The notes below the pieces were generated by a model, which worked only from the letters and a program-made list of their open reading frames with translations, did no database searches and was not told the origin of the DNA. A stretch of 32,111 bases of DNA from Caldisericum sp. (GTDB taxonomy: Bacteria; Caldisericota; Caldisericia; Caldisericales; Caldisericaceae): the NCBI GenBank assembly GCA_022759145.1, contig JAEMPV010000062.1, positions 58,300 to 90,410 of the forward strand, in the 5' to 3' direction. Positions 6,603 to 14,654 of the stretch are shown one piece after another. A program made the position numbers and the translations under genes. The stretch's first letter is position 1. Each line of letters starts with the position of its first letter.

Positions 6603-9600
6603 CTTCTTCAACTGAATAGATTGTTATACCCTGGTAATTCTTTAATTTTGGATTATCATCAACAACTACATCTGTAAGTCTTAATTTCTTTGCAATTAGT
6701 ATTGCTTCACCTGTGGAAAACTTGCCTGATACTCTTTTTGCAATGTCTTCAGCAAGCCTCTCCTCGATAGTAGTAAGCCCTATAACTGTAATCCTATATC
6801 TACCTTCGACGATATCTGCAACTTCACTCTTTTGAGAAGCCGAAATACATGCTTTAGATAATAAGTCGCTCTTAAGAGATGTTGGAATATCCTCTTTTCC
6901 ATAAATTTTTCGTAGAGCGCCTGCATCTGCAACAAATTTAGATTTTAGTTCAACCTTTATAAATGTTTTCTCTTCTCCCGTAGAAACTTCACCTAAACTT
7001 TCTTCTTTTTTAACCTCCGCAGTCTCTTCGGGCTTTATTTCTTCTTTCTTTAATTCTTTTTTCTTTTTATTCTCCTCTTCGAGTTTCTTTATGAGTTCTT
7101 CAAAAGTTGATTTAAACTCTTCTTTTTTGCCCTTCTCTTCTTTAACTTCTTCCTTCTCTTCAGCTTTAGGTTCTGCTATTTTACTTATCTCTTCAGGGAT
7201 TTCTTCAAGATTAGGTTGTGCAAAATCAGCAAAGGACGGTTCGTGTTCTTCTAAAATCTCTTCCCTGGGCGCCTCCACTTTAGCTTCTGTCGGTTTTTCC
7301 TCTTTAGGTTGCTCAATAACCTGAGGTGTTGCTTCTTCCTTTTCAGCCGGTGCGATTGTTCCTTCGGACGTTATTAGTTCCTGGGTAGTTTTCTCTTGCG
7401 GAAGGACCTGCTCTTCCTGAATTGTTTTTTCTGGAACCTTCTCTTCAATCCTCACCCCTTCTTCTTTCCCTACGGGTTTTTCGACTTCCTCTACCTTCGA
7501 TTCCAGAACTTCCGGTTTTTCTTTAATTAATTTAACAGGCTCTTTTACTTCTTCTTTTATCTCCTTAAGTTGTTCTTCCTCTTTTTCTTTGGGTTGTTCT
7601 TTCTCAATGGTTAGTTTTTCGGTTCTTCTTGGAGGGACTGGTCTAAAGACTCTTCTTGTTTTCTCAATCTCTTCTTTTGGTGTTTCTTCAATAATTTGCT
7701 CGGGTGGTTTAATAGGTATAGTTTTTACTTTCGGAGGCTCACCTACGCCAAACTCTTCCCTTGCAGCTTCTACCTTTTCTTCCTTTACTTCAAGATCTTT
7801 AACATTAAATGCAATCGGCTTTTTCTTCACTTCTTCAACGCTTACAACAGGGATGTTCCTCTTTTTGCCTTTCGGAATGATGAGGATTATGACAATCAAA
7901 ACAAATAGGAAGAATATTATTGATGAAATCAAATCTACAGTTATATCTGGAATATAGTTTTTAACATATGGGTATATTTGTTCAGAAATCGGTCGTAAGA
8001 AACTGAGAATATTTGATGCAACACCTTTGAAGAATGTACTCAAGACACCTCCAATATTTTTTAAGTTGTCATTGGAAAGTATTCCTACAAAAAATGCAGA
8101 AACACTTTTAGAAATTTGGATAATGTAGTTTTTTACATTGTTAATCAAATTATTGAAATTATTACCTGTTGAAGGTTTCTCTGTGTTATTATTCTGAGAT
8201 TGCGTTGTCCCGCTTGCGTTGTTGTTACCACTTGCTACGACAACCTTTAAAGGATTGTAATTATCAACCGGCAAAAGTGTTGTAAAAATTTCTTTGTTAC
8301 CCTCGATACCAAGGTCAAAAACTGCAATCGGTTTATTTGAACTTATATTTACTGGAGAGAAACTTTCAGAAAATAGGAATGTTTTAGACTCAAAAGCATT
8401 TAAAGTAAAACTGTTTCCGTTTAAAGATACACTTGTAGATGGATCAATGCCGATTATAACAACTCTTCTTTTTCTTTCTCCGAATGTATTAGTAACCTTA
8501 CCTGTATGGAATTTAAAACTCGTGCCATTTGCAAATGACGGTATTTGTTCACCATCAACATTCCCAAATTGACCGTAAGTGTATATTAATACGGGCTTTG
8601 TAAATTCTACAAAAACCTGTTTGTATTCTGTTTCGTTGGGCTTATACTCATTTGAATTCAGAATATCAAAATACTTGAAATCATTTGCCTTTTCTAACTT
8701 TACGGTGCTACTTTTATCATTATATTTAACAGTAACCTCTGTATCATCAAAAATCGAAGACACCCCTAACCCACCAAAAGAGATAGCATTTGCCGAGTTT
8801 ATCCCATAAAGAGTTGAAAACACATTATCTTCTGCGTAACCAAATTCAATAAGAACAGGGGCACTTGATGTAACTGTATAAACTCCTTCCTGTAGCTTCG
8901 TATTACTGTAATATGAATTTGCTTTTAAAAGTGTTTCAGCAATTACACTTCCATCGCTTTTCACAATCTTAATGTTTGTGTCGGTAGTTGCTGTAATGAA
9001 AAGCGTTTGCGGAATGTAAAGCGTGAAATATGTTCCATAGACTGAGGACATATCATCAGACGAATTCTTTTCAAAAGGTGGTGTAAGTGTAGAAAGTTCG
9101 GCAAAAACGGGCAATGTTGATTTTAGTTCAAAAACTGAATCGTAAGTTAATTCAACAAATGTAAATTGAGATGTATCAAGATCTTTTTCGAAAATGGTCT
9201 TCGAGTTTTTGGTATCTACTACGGCTATATGGTTCCCATCGCCATAAGATACAATAAAAACTTTTCCTTTTTGAGGAATAATAAATTTGGTACCGATAAA
9301 GTTAGGCACATAGAAATCTTTTAGATTACCTCCAGCACCTTCATTAACAAGGGTTAAAGTTTTCTTTTCGTTAGGTGCAAGAGAAATTGCGGATTTAAAA
9401 ACAAATTTATCACCACTTTGAGAGAAAACAAGAGGAAGGGGAGTATCGCCATAAGTTAATTTAAAGTTTTGGAAGCCTTGCAAATTGCTTTTATCGACTT
9501 CAAATGTAAAAGATTTAAAGATAGGCACATTAAGTGTATTTTCAACATTAACAGTTACCCCATCCGCCCCAAATACACTGGGCGCCATTGTCAATAAAAT

Positions 9601-9636
9601 CAGTAAAGTCAAAAAACAAACCCAAAACTTTTTCAC
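6595..9636 (-). CDS. Large signal-peptide membrane protein with Glu/Lys-rich tail and PIN-like C-terminal domain
   Basis: 1013 residues. A signal peptide (1-23, ending SVFGA) is followed by about 440 residues of predicted beta-rich extracellular sequence that loosely recalls IgGFc-binding-type repeats, with GTYFTLYIPQTLFITATTDT and KPVLIYTYGQFG. Then come an Asn/Ser/Thr-rich linker (470-495), one membrane helix (568-588, stop-transfer KGKKR) and about 300 residues of Glu/Lys/Pro-rich, probably disordered or coiled tail. The final 115 residues look like a PIN-type domain: FVADAGAL (D904), STGEAILIAKKL (E977), VVVDDNPKL (D993, D994) and a final strand ITIYSVEEVI. The tail would be cytoplasmic. 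GTG 9636 is chosen because GGAAGGGG lies five bases upstream. It has its own probable promoter just after rnfB. No function can be named; a surface sensor or anchor coupled to a cytoplasmic RNA-binding or nuclease-like domain is a guess. Confidence 0.75.
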   Translation of the reverse strand: MKKFWVCFLTLLILLTMAPSVFGADGVTVNVENTLNVPIFKSFTFEVDKSNLQGFQNFKLTYGDTPLPLVFSQSGDKFVFKSAISLAPNEKKTLTLVNEGAGGNLKDFYVPNFIGTKFIIPQKGKVFIVSYGDGNHIAVVDTKNSKTIFEKDLDTSQFTFVELTYDSVFELKSTLPVFAELSTLTPPFEKNSSDDMSSVYGTYFTLYIPQTLFITATTDTNIKIVKSDGSVIAETLLKANSYYSNTKLQEGVYTVTSSAPVLIEFGYAEDNVFSTLYGINSANAISFGGLGVSSIFDDTEVTVKYNDKSSTVKLEKANDFKYFDILNSNEYKPNETEYKQVFVEFTKPVLIYTYGQFGNVDGEQIPSFANGTSFKFHTGKVTNTFGERKRRVVIIGIDPSTSVSLNGNSFTLNAFESKTFLFSESFSPVNISSNKPIAVFDLGIEGNKEIFTTLLPVDNYNPLKVVVASGNNNASGTTQSQNNNTEKPSTGNNFNNLINNVKNYIIQISKSVSAFFVGILSNDNLKNIGGVLSTFFKGVASNILSFLRPISEQIYPYVKNYIPDITVDLISSIIFFLFVLIVIILIIPKGKKRNIPVVSVEEVKKKPIAFNVKDLEVKEEKVEAAREEFGVGEPPKVKTIPIKPPEQIIEETPKEEIEKTRRVFRPVPPRRTEKLTIEKEQPKEKEEEQLKEIKEEVKEPVKLIKEKPEVLESKVEEVEKPVGKEEGVRIEEKVPEKTIQEEQVLPQEKTTQELITSEGTIAPAEKEEATPQVIEQPKEEKPTEAKVEAPREEILEEHEPSFADFAQPNLEEIPEEISKIAEPKAEEKEEVKEEKGKKEEFKSTFEELIKKLEEENKKKKELKKEEIKPEETAEVKKEESLGEVSTGEEKTFIKVELKSKFVADAGALRKIYGKEDIPTSLKSDLLSKACISASQKSEVADIVEGRYRITVIGLTTIEERLAEDIAKRVSGKFSTGEAILIAKKLRLTDVVVDDNPKLKNYQGITIYSVEEVI

Positions 9637-9652
9637 TTTATCCCCTTCCTAT

Positions 9653-9680
9653 ATAATACAACTAAAACTTAAAATTTCAA
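9653..9680 (-). promoter_or_regulatory. Putative promoter of the 1013-residue membrane protein gene
   Basis: Minus-strand TTGAAA (9680-9675) and TATTAT (9658-9653) are 16 bases apart. The -35 box overlaps the rnfB stop codon. A short leader with GGAAGGGG follows before the GTG start. Confidence 0.5.
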
Positions 9681-9967
9681 GACTGCGATTTTGCCTCCTC
9701 CATAATTTTTCTTATTTTCTCTTCAACCTCTTTTCCACCAACAACACATGCATCATATGAAGCCCTTCCTTCAGCAATTGCTTCAGCGCAGGGATGACAC
9801 CCTGGAAAACCACATGCACCGCACTCTCCATGTGGAAGCACTTCATAGATTGCCTGTGCTAAAGGACTTTCCTCAACTTTAAATTTCTCATTAAAAACAC
9901 CCAAAAGCACGCCAAATAACGCTCCAAGGATTCCGAGAGTAAAAACAGAGATTAAAATATCTTTCAT
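9677..9967 (-). CDS. rnfB: RnfB, minimal form without ferredoxin domains
   Basis: The 96 residues correspond to only the N-terminal part of RnfB: a membrane anchor (about 5-24) and the conserved [4Fe-4S] domain with C49, C52, C57 and C74 (GECGACGFPGC; ASYDACVVGGKEV). Typical RnfB is about 270-330 residues or longer and continues into two or more ferredoxin-type clusters that accept electrons from ferredoxin. Here the chain ends in a short charged helix and a stop. Only about 40 bases separate it from the next gene, so no displaced remainder follows. It is the last gene of rnfCDGEAB, 9 bases after rnfA. Either this is the true minimal subunit and a separate ferredoxin or RnfC takes over the missing step, or the gene is truncated. 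The identification is firm; activity is uncertain. Confidence 0.9.
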   Translation of the reverse strand: MKDILISVFTLGILGALFGVLLGVFNEKFKVEESPLAQAIYEVLPHGECGACGFPGCHPCAEAIAEGRASYDACVVGGKEVEEKIRKIMEEAKSQS

Positions 9968-9976
9968 ATGCCGCTC

Positions 9977-10567
9977 CTATTTAATCATTCCACTAAATCC
10001 AAGGAAAGCAAGAGAAAGAATACCAGATATCATAAAGGCTATTGCCTTCCCTTTGAAAAATTCGGGAACATCGGAGTTTCTTAATCTTTCCCTAATGCCT
10101 GCAAGAAGAAGCATTGCAATTGCATAGCCAAAGGAAATTCCAAATCCTGAAACAATCGATTCTACAAAATCGTAATGGTTCATTGAATTAATAAATGTTA
10201 CTCCAAGTATAAGACAGTTTGTTGCAATCAAGGGAAGATAAATACCCATTGCCTTGTAAAGATTTGGGGATGCCTTTTTGATATACATTTCAACAAGACC
10301 TACAAAAGAACCAATAACGAGAATGAATGCAGTGATTTGAAGGGCAGATTGAAGTCCTGTTGGTATAAGAATCCAGTTGTCAATCATCCAGGCAAGAATC
10401 GAGGATGAAACAGTAACAAAAATAACTGCAAAACTCATACCAATGGAATTTGGCAAACTGTCAGTAAGACCGATATAAGAGCAAAGTCCCAAAAACTGAA
10501 TAAGAATAATATTATTTATAACTGCAGAAGATACAAAAATCTTAAGAAGATTCTCAATATAACTCAT
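9977..10567 (-). CDS. rnfA: RnfA, membrane subunit of Rnf complex
   Basis: The 196 residues contain about six membrane helices and typical RnfA motifs: NNIILIQFLGLCSYIG near the start, IYLPLIATNCLILG in the middle and a final helix. Cys29 and Cys118 correspond to the cysteines that, with two from RnfE, hold the intramembrane iron-sulfur centre in Rnf/NQR complexes. RnfA and RnfE form an inverted pair across the membrane and pass electrons between the ferredoxin side and the flavins on the other face. The length is normal for the family. The start overlaps the rnfE stop by 4 bases, so the two are translationally coupled. Confidence 0.95.
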   Translation of the reverse strand: MSYIENLLKIFVSSAVINNIILIQFLGLCSYIGLTDSLPNSIGMSFAVIFVTVSSSILAWMIDNWILIPTGLQSALQITAFILVIGSFVGLVEMYIKKASPNLYKAMGIYLPLIATNCLILGVTFINSMNHYDFVESIVSGFGISFGYAIAMLLLAGIRERLRNSDVPEFFKGKAIAFMISGILSLAFLGFSGMIK

Positions 10568-11169
10568 TTTTTACCTCCCTTTTTCCTGAGGTAGGTTTCA
10601 ATTGCACCTGTAAGGATACCAATCATAATAAAGCCTGAAGGCGGAAGCACCATAAGAAGCATCGGTTGGTATGAGTCGGGAAGAATTTGAATACCTGCAA
10701 GAGCACCTTTTCCAATAAGTTCTCTTACAACGGCAATTGTTAAAAGAACAAGCCCATAGCCAATTGTGTTGCCTACACCATCCAAAAATGAATCAAAAAT
10801 CCCATTTTGATAGGCAAACGCCTCTGCTCTACCTATAATAATGCAGTTTACCACAACAAGAAGGATATAAAGTTTTATTATCTGGTAAACGGCATTGAAG
10901 TATGCTTGAGAAATAAGTGCTGCTATAGTCGTAAATGCAGCGATAACCGTAACAAATATAGGAACTCTTATTTCGTTAGGAATTATTTTTCTCATCGCAG
11001 AAACAATTATGTTTGATGGTATCTGAACCATTGCAAATGCAAAAGTCATAAGAAGCGCACTTTGAACAGAATTAGAAACAGCAATAGTAGAGCATAAGCC
11101 AATCGAAATTATCAAAACAGGGTTATTTGGTATGATTGCATTCCAAATTATATCAAGTTTCTTTTTCAT
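10564..11169 (-). CDS. rnfE: RnfE, membrane subunit of Rnf complex
   Basis: 201 residues of full family length with about six membrane helices. NNPVLIISIGLCSTIAVS (Cys26) and LLVVVNCIIIGRAEAFA (Cys109) are the conserved segments that contribute cluster cysteines opposite RnfA. The C-terminal stretch MVLPPSGFIMIG is also typical. It belongs to the ion-pumping ferredoxin:NAD oxidoreductase in the cytoplasmic membrane. It overlaps rnfG upstream and rnfA downstream by 4 bases each. Confidence 0.95.
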   Translation of the reverse strand: MKKKLDIIWNAIIPNNPVLIISIGLCSTIAVSNSVQSALLMTFAFAMVQIPSNIIVSAMRKIIPNEIRVPIFVTVIAAFTTIAALISQAYFNAVYQIIKLYILLVVVNCIIIGRAEAFAYQNGIFDSFLDGVGNTIGYGLVLLTIAVVRELIGKGALAGIQILPDSYQPMLLMVLPPSGFIMIGILTGAIETYLRKKGGKK

Positions 11170-11765
11170 TGCCCTGCCTCCTTAAGATAAGAGACAATTG
11201 CCTGACCTGCAACTTTTACACCAGTCGATACTGCACGAGAAGTTATAGTTGCACCACTCATTGCAATAATATCCTCTTTAGGTATAAGTTTGTCTTTCTC
11301 AACATTTTTCCCTATAAACTGACCCAGAAAAGTTATTTTGTTCTTCTTATCAACATAATATTTAGGATTATCAGCATTCGCACCAAGTCCTGCAGTTTCG
11401 TTCAACTTAAGAATCTTAACTCCTGAAACAGTTCCATCACTTTTAATACCTACAAGCATCTCGATAGGTGCTTGAGAACCAGGAACTACAACTCTTGCAA
11501 CCATTCCAACGTTTTTCTGAGTTGACTTATCCTTTACAAGATAAGACTCAGTTATTTGAACAGATGGGTCTCCGGAGCTAATAGGTTTATCCAATTTTAC
11601 AAACTCATAATCGCCAGGAAAAATTTCAGAAAGTCCCTGTTGAAGAGCCTTTAGGTCCTGTGCTTCAATAATAGGTTTAGTTATCTGATAAACAATAGCA
11701 AGTGCAAAACCAGTAATAGCAGCAATAAGCCCCAAAGTTATAGCAAACTTAACAACACTTTTCAT
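11166..11765 (-). CDS. rnfG: RnfG, covalent-FMN subunit of Rnf complex
   Basis: 199 residues. One N-terminal membrane helix (about 5-27) precedes an FMN-binding domain exposed outside the cytoplasm. The flavinylation motif is SGAT at 170-173 (followed by ITS), where Thr173 would be linked to FMN by the ApbE flavin transferase; apbE itself is not in this window. GVKILKLNETAGLGANA is the other conserved stretch. Length and order in the operon are normal, with 4-base overlaps on both sides. Confidence 0.94.
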   Translation of the reverse strand: MKSVVKFAITLGLIAAITGFALAIVYQITKPIIEAQDLKALQQGLSEIFPGDYEFVKLDKPISSGDPSVQITESYLVKDKSTQKNVGMVARVVVPGSQAPIEMLVGIKSDGTVSGVKILKLNETAGLGANADNPKYYVDKKNKITFLGQFIGKNVEKDKLIPKEDIIAMSGATITSRAVSTGVKVAGQAIVSYLKEAGQ

Positions 11766-12751
11766 TTTGCCACCTCTTTTTTAGGGAAAACACCATAAAC
11801 CCTTGGCATAATCTTATCAAAATAAGGAACAACTGCGTTTCCTAAAAGAATTGAAAACATAACACCTTCTGGGTATGAACCAAACTGTCTTATCAATACA
11901 GTAAGGAAACCAATAAAGATTGCATAGTAAACTTTTCCAAGTGGAGTGATTGGTGAAGAACTGTAATCAGTTGCCATAAAGAAGGCACCGAGGAAAAGCC
12001 CACCTGCAAGAATCGAAAATAGCGGATCCCTTCCAAAAAGAGGAGAAAGAACAAATACAGTTGCAATATAAATCACTGGTATCTTCCAGTCGATAACTTT
12101 CCTTGCAATAAGATATATGCCGCCTATCAAGAGAAGTAGAGCGGAAGTCTCACCTAAACTACCTCCTATCGTGCCAAGGAAAAGTGCCTTGTAAAGATTT
12201 GCCTTTGTCCCAAACTCTGAAAGTAATTGTGCATATCCTTGTAACTTGACAACATTTAAGGGTGTTGCAGTGGTAATTACATCGAGTGGCTGATTAAAGG
12301 CTGAAAAGGGCTTCACCCAGGTAGTCATTTGGGTTGGCCAGGAAACCATTAAAACCGCTCTCCCCACAAGAGCAGGGTTAAATGGATTCGACCCAATGCC
12401 ACCAAAAATCATCTTTCCTAAAAGGATCCCAGAAAATGCACCGATAACAACCATCCACCATGGAGATGATGGAGGCAAGGTCATCGCAAGAAGAAGCCCC
12501 GTAACCGATGCGGAAAGGTCGTTTAAAGATGGCTTTTTATGGAAAAGTAAGTTTCCAACAACTTCAGCAAGTACTGATGATACAACAGAAACTAAAACTA
12601 CAATCAATGCCCTTATACCGAATATAAAAATACTTCCAATAAGAGCAGGGGTAAGTGCGATTATCACATCTCTCATTATGGAGGTGGTTGTAACTTTGTC
12701 TCTTATGTGTGGCGCTGATGTAACAACAAGGTCTATATCGTAATTAGCCAT
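11762..12751 (-). CDS. rnfD: RnfD, membrane flavin subunit of Rnf complex
   Basis: 329 residues with many membrane helices. Family motifs include SAPHIRDKVTTTSIMRDV at the start, DLSASVTGLLLAMTLPP, and FGGIGSNPFNPALVGRA. The covalent FMN site is DVITTATPL (157-165), with Thr163 the probable acceptor. RnfD forms the main membrane channel of the ion-pumping complex together with A and E. The gene overlaps rnfC by 8 bases and rnfG by 4. Length is normal and no motif is damaged. Confidence 0.95.
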   Translation of the reverse strand: MANYDIDLVVTSAPHIRDKVTTTSIMRDVIIALTPALIGSIFIFGIRALIVVLVSVVSSVLAEVVGNLLFHKKPSLNDLSASVTGLLLAMTLPPSSPWWMVVIGAFSGILLGKMIFGGIGSNPFNPALVGRAVLMVSWPTQMTTWVKPFSAFNQPLDVITTATPLNVVKLQGYAQLLSEFGTKANLYKALFLGTIGGSLGETSALLLLIGGIYLIARKVIDWKIPVIYIATVFVLSPLFGRDPLFSILAGGLFLGAFFMATDYSSSPITPLGKVYYAIFIGFLTVLIRQFGSYPEGVMFSILLGNAVVPYFDKIMPRVYGVFPKKEVAK

Positions 12752-14156
12752 TTTTTACCTCCTTTTGGGAGTTCTCTTTTTCTTTCATTCTCTGTGCCTT
12801 TAACTTTTCAAAGGCTGCCTGTTTTGCTGCTTCAATCTTTCTTTGCTTTATAATTGCCTGCTTTACCTTCTTTATGTTCTCTGTTAAATGCCTCTTTGCT
12901 GGACATACATAAGAGCATACACCACATTCGATACAGTCAAGAGCATGAAGTGATTCTGCAGTTTTGAGGTCGTTCTTTCTTGAGGCATGATCAATGAGAA
13001 CTGGCATAAGTCCCATAGGACAAGAGTCAACACAACTTGCACACCTAATGCAGGGTGATTCTTCTTCCGGTGCCATTTCAAGGGCTTCATCACCAAACAT
13101 AAGAATGCCGGAAGTTCCCTTAAGAACCGGCACATCAACTGTTGACTGGGCAATTCCTGTCATAGGACCACCAAATATGAGTTTTCTTAATTTTCTATTA
13201 AGTCCAAGCGTTTCTATGATAAATGAAGCAGGAGTTCCAATCCTGATAATGTAGTTTCCTGGCTTTGAAACTGCATTTCCTGAAACCGTAACGCCTCTTT
13301 CAATAAGAGGTTTGTCCTCGAGCACTGCCTCGGTAATTGCTTTGAGTGTCCCAACATTTTGGACAACCACTCCAACATCAAGAGGCAAACCACCTGAAGG
13401 AACCTCTCTTCCAAGGACAGCCTTGATGAGTTGTTTTTCTCCTCCCTGAGGATACTTGGTTTTTACAAGGACAACCTCAACATCTTTTACCCCTAACTCA
13501 TTTATCTTATTTTGAAGCACATTTGCTGCATCGATTTTGTTCTCTTCGACTGCAATAATACCCTTCTTTGCACCGGTTATCTTCATCTCAATGAGAATTC
13601 CTTTTATTATCTTCTCAGGGTATTCAAGCATATTTCTGTGGTCAACAGTAAGGTATGGTTCGCATTCAGCACCATTTCCAATGATTGTATCAATAACCTT
13701 TCCCTTTGGAGGAGTTAGTTTTACAGCAGTTGGAAATGCCGCACCACCTAAACCGACTATACCTTTTTCTCTAATAATTTTTACAAGTTCCTCACCCGAA
13801 AGATCCTCAAAAGATGATCTTGGGGTAAGTTCAACCCAGTCGTCTTTGTAATCGTTTTCAATTACAACACTTTGAACTTTTGCACCAGTTGGGCACAATC
13901 TCTCTTCAATTGCAATTACTTTTCCAGAAACGGTTGCATGCACAGGCGCAGAAACAACTTGTGTAGAATCCCCAATCTTTTGTCCAACCTTTACATAGTC
14001 ACCCACTTTTACTGTTGGAGTATTGGGTGCACCTGTGTGTTGCTGGAGCGGAATAACTGCAATTGGAGGAGCATTAAAAACTTCAAAAGGCAGATCTTTT
14101 GTTAGTTTACTCTCATCCGGATGAACGCCACCGGGTGAATAAGTAAATACTTTCAT
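12744..14156 (-). CDS. rnfC: RnfC, NADH-side iron-sulfur flavoprotein of Rnf complex
   Basis: 470 residues. Order of domains: N-terminal barrel-sandwich domain; a NuoF-like Rossmann core with GIVGLGGAAFPTAVKL and NGAECEPYLTVDHRNML; an SLBB domain; and two [4Fe-4S] sites with C369, C372, C375, C379 and C408, C411, C414, C418. It exchanges electrons with NAD at the cytoplasmic face of the Rnf complex. The C-terminus is a short Lys/Gln-rich tail, without the long repeats of some proteobacterial RnfC. It is the first of the rnf genes and starts 3 bases after the zinc-ribbon gene, so the two are probably one transcript. Confidence 0.95.
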   Translation of the reverse strand: MKVFTYSPGGVHPDESKLTKDLPFEVFNAPPIAVIPLQQHTGAPNTPTVKVGDYVKVGQKIGDSTQVVSAPVHATVSGKVIAIEERLCPTGAKVQSVVIENDYKDDWVELTPRSSFEDLSGEELVKIIREKGIVGLGGAAFPTAVKLTPPKGKVIDTIIGNGAECEPYLTVDHRNMLEYPEKIIKGILIEMKITGAKKGIIAVEENKIDAANVLQNKINELGVKDVEVVLVKTKYPQGGEKQLIKAVLGREVPSGGLPLDVGVVVQNVGTLKAITEAVLEDKPLIERGVTVSGNAVSKPGNYIIRIGTPASFIIETLGLNRKLRKLIFGGPMTGIAQSTVDVPVLKGTSGILMFGDEALEMAPEEESPCIRCASCVDSCPMGLMPVLIDHASRKNDLKTAESLHALDCIECGVCSYVCPAKRHLTENIKKVKQAIIKQRKIEAAKQAAFEKLKAQRMKEKENSQKEVKNG

Positions 14157-14159
14157 ATT

Positions 14160-14639
14160 TCACTCCTTTCGTTCTTCAAAGATAAAGCCACAGTAAGGAC
14201 AAATTTTTGCATCCTTCTCTACGATTGCTCCACATTGTGGACACTTCTTCTTTAACTGAGTAAAACAGTGCGGACAGAACAAATAGTCACTTCTCACTTC
14301 TTCACCACAAACTGGACATTTGTACAACTCTTTCTCGATCTGTATTTTGTAGTATTTCTTCTGAAGTTCTAACACCTCCTTCCTTTCTTTTTCCTCGTTT
14401 AATTCTTCGAGTGTATAAGGACTCCTTACCATAAGGTAAAATACAAGAGGCAGGATTCCACCAAGCAGGATTGTTGCAATTAACCAGCCTTTAGCGTTAC
14501 CTCCTCTTAGCCTGCTGTCGTTATACACATAAATCGCAATGGTTACAATTAGTGCTAAAAGCGAAAGAATAATGATTAAGATATCTGCCGTTGAAAAATT
14601 AGGTAAAACTGTTTTAATTACTTCAATAATTTTTTCCAT
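14160..14639 (-). CDS. Membrane protein with double zinc ribbon, leading the rnf genes
   Basis: 159 residues. Two membrane helices (about 20-38 and 52-70) are followed by a charged helix (78-104) and two zinc ribbons of the DZANK type: C108, C111, C122, C125 and C133, C136, C147, C150. The zinc ribbons would face the cytoplasm if the short loop NDSRLRGG is inside. I do not recognise a specific family. It sits 3 bases before rnfC and 15 bases after folC, with a TATAAT box eight bases before its ATG, so it may head the rnf transcript. AAGGA touches the ATG directly, too close for a normal ribosome binding site. A role in Rnf assembly is only a guess from position. Confidence 0.8.
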   Translation of the reverse strand: MEKIIEVIKTVLPNFSTADILIIILSLLALIVTIAIYVYNDSRLRGGNAKGWLIATILLGGILPLVFYLMVRSPYTLEELNEEKERKEVLELQKKYYKIQIEKELYKCPVCGEEVRSDYLFCPHCFTQLKKKCPQCGAIVEKDAKICPYCGFIFEERKE

Positions 14640-14647
14640 TCCTTACT

Positions 14648-14653
14648 ATTATA
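14648..14653 (-). promoter_or_regulatory. -10 element before zinc-ribbon/rnf operon
   Basis: Perfect TATAAT on the minus strand, eight bases before the ATG at 14639. The best -35 candidate is TTTACT (14675-14670, 16-base spacer), which is weak. It would give a leaderless or nearly leaderless rnf transcript. Confidence 0.4.
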
Positions 14654-14654
14654 T

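Noticed and set aside
7091-7957. Two Ser/Phe-rich plus-strand frames opposite the charged tail of the 1013-residue protein
   Set aside because: Complements of Glu/Lys-rich codons give Ser/Phe-rich frames; no gene features are present.
9637-9676. Frameshifted remainder of rnfB
   Set aside because: The 40-base gap holds a promoter and ribosome binding site for the next gene and no ferredoxin-type Cys motif.
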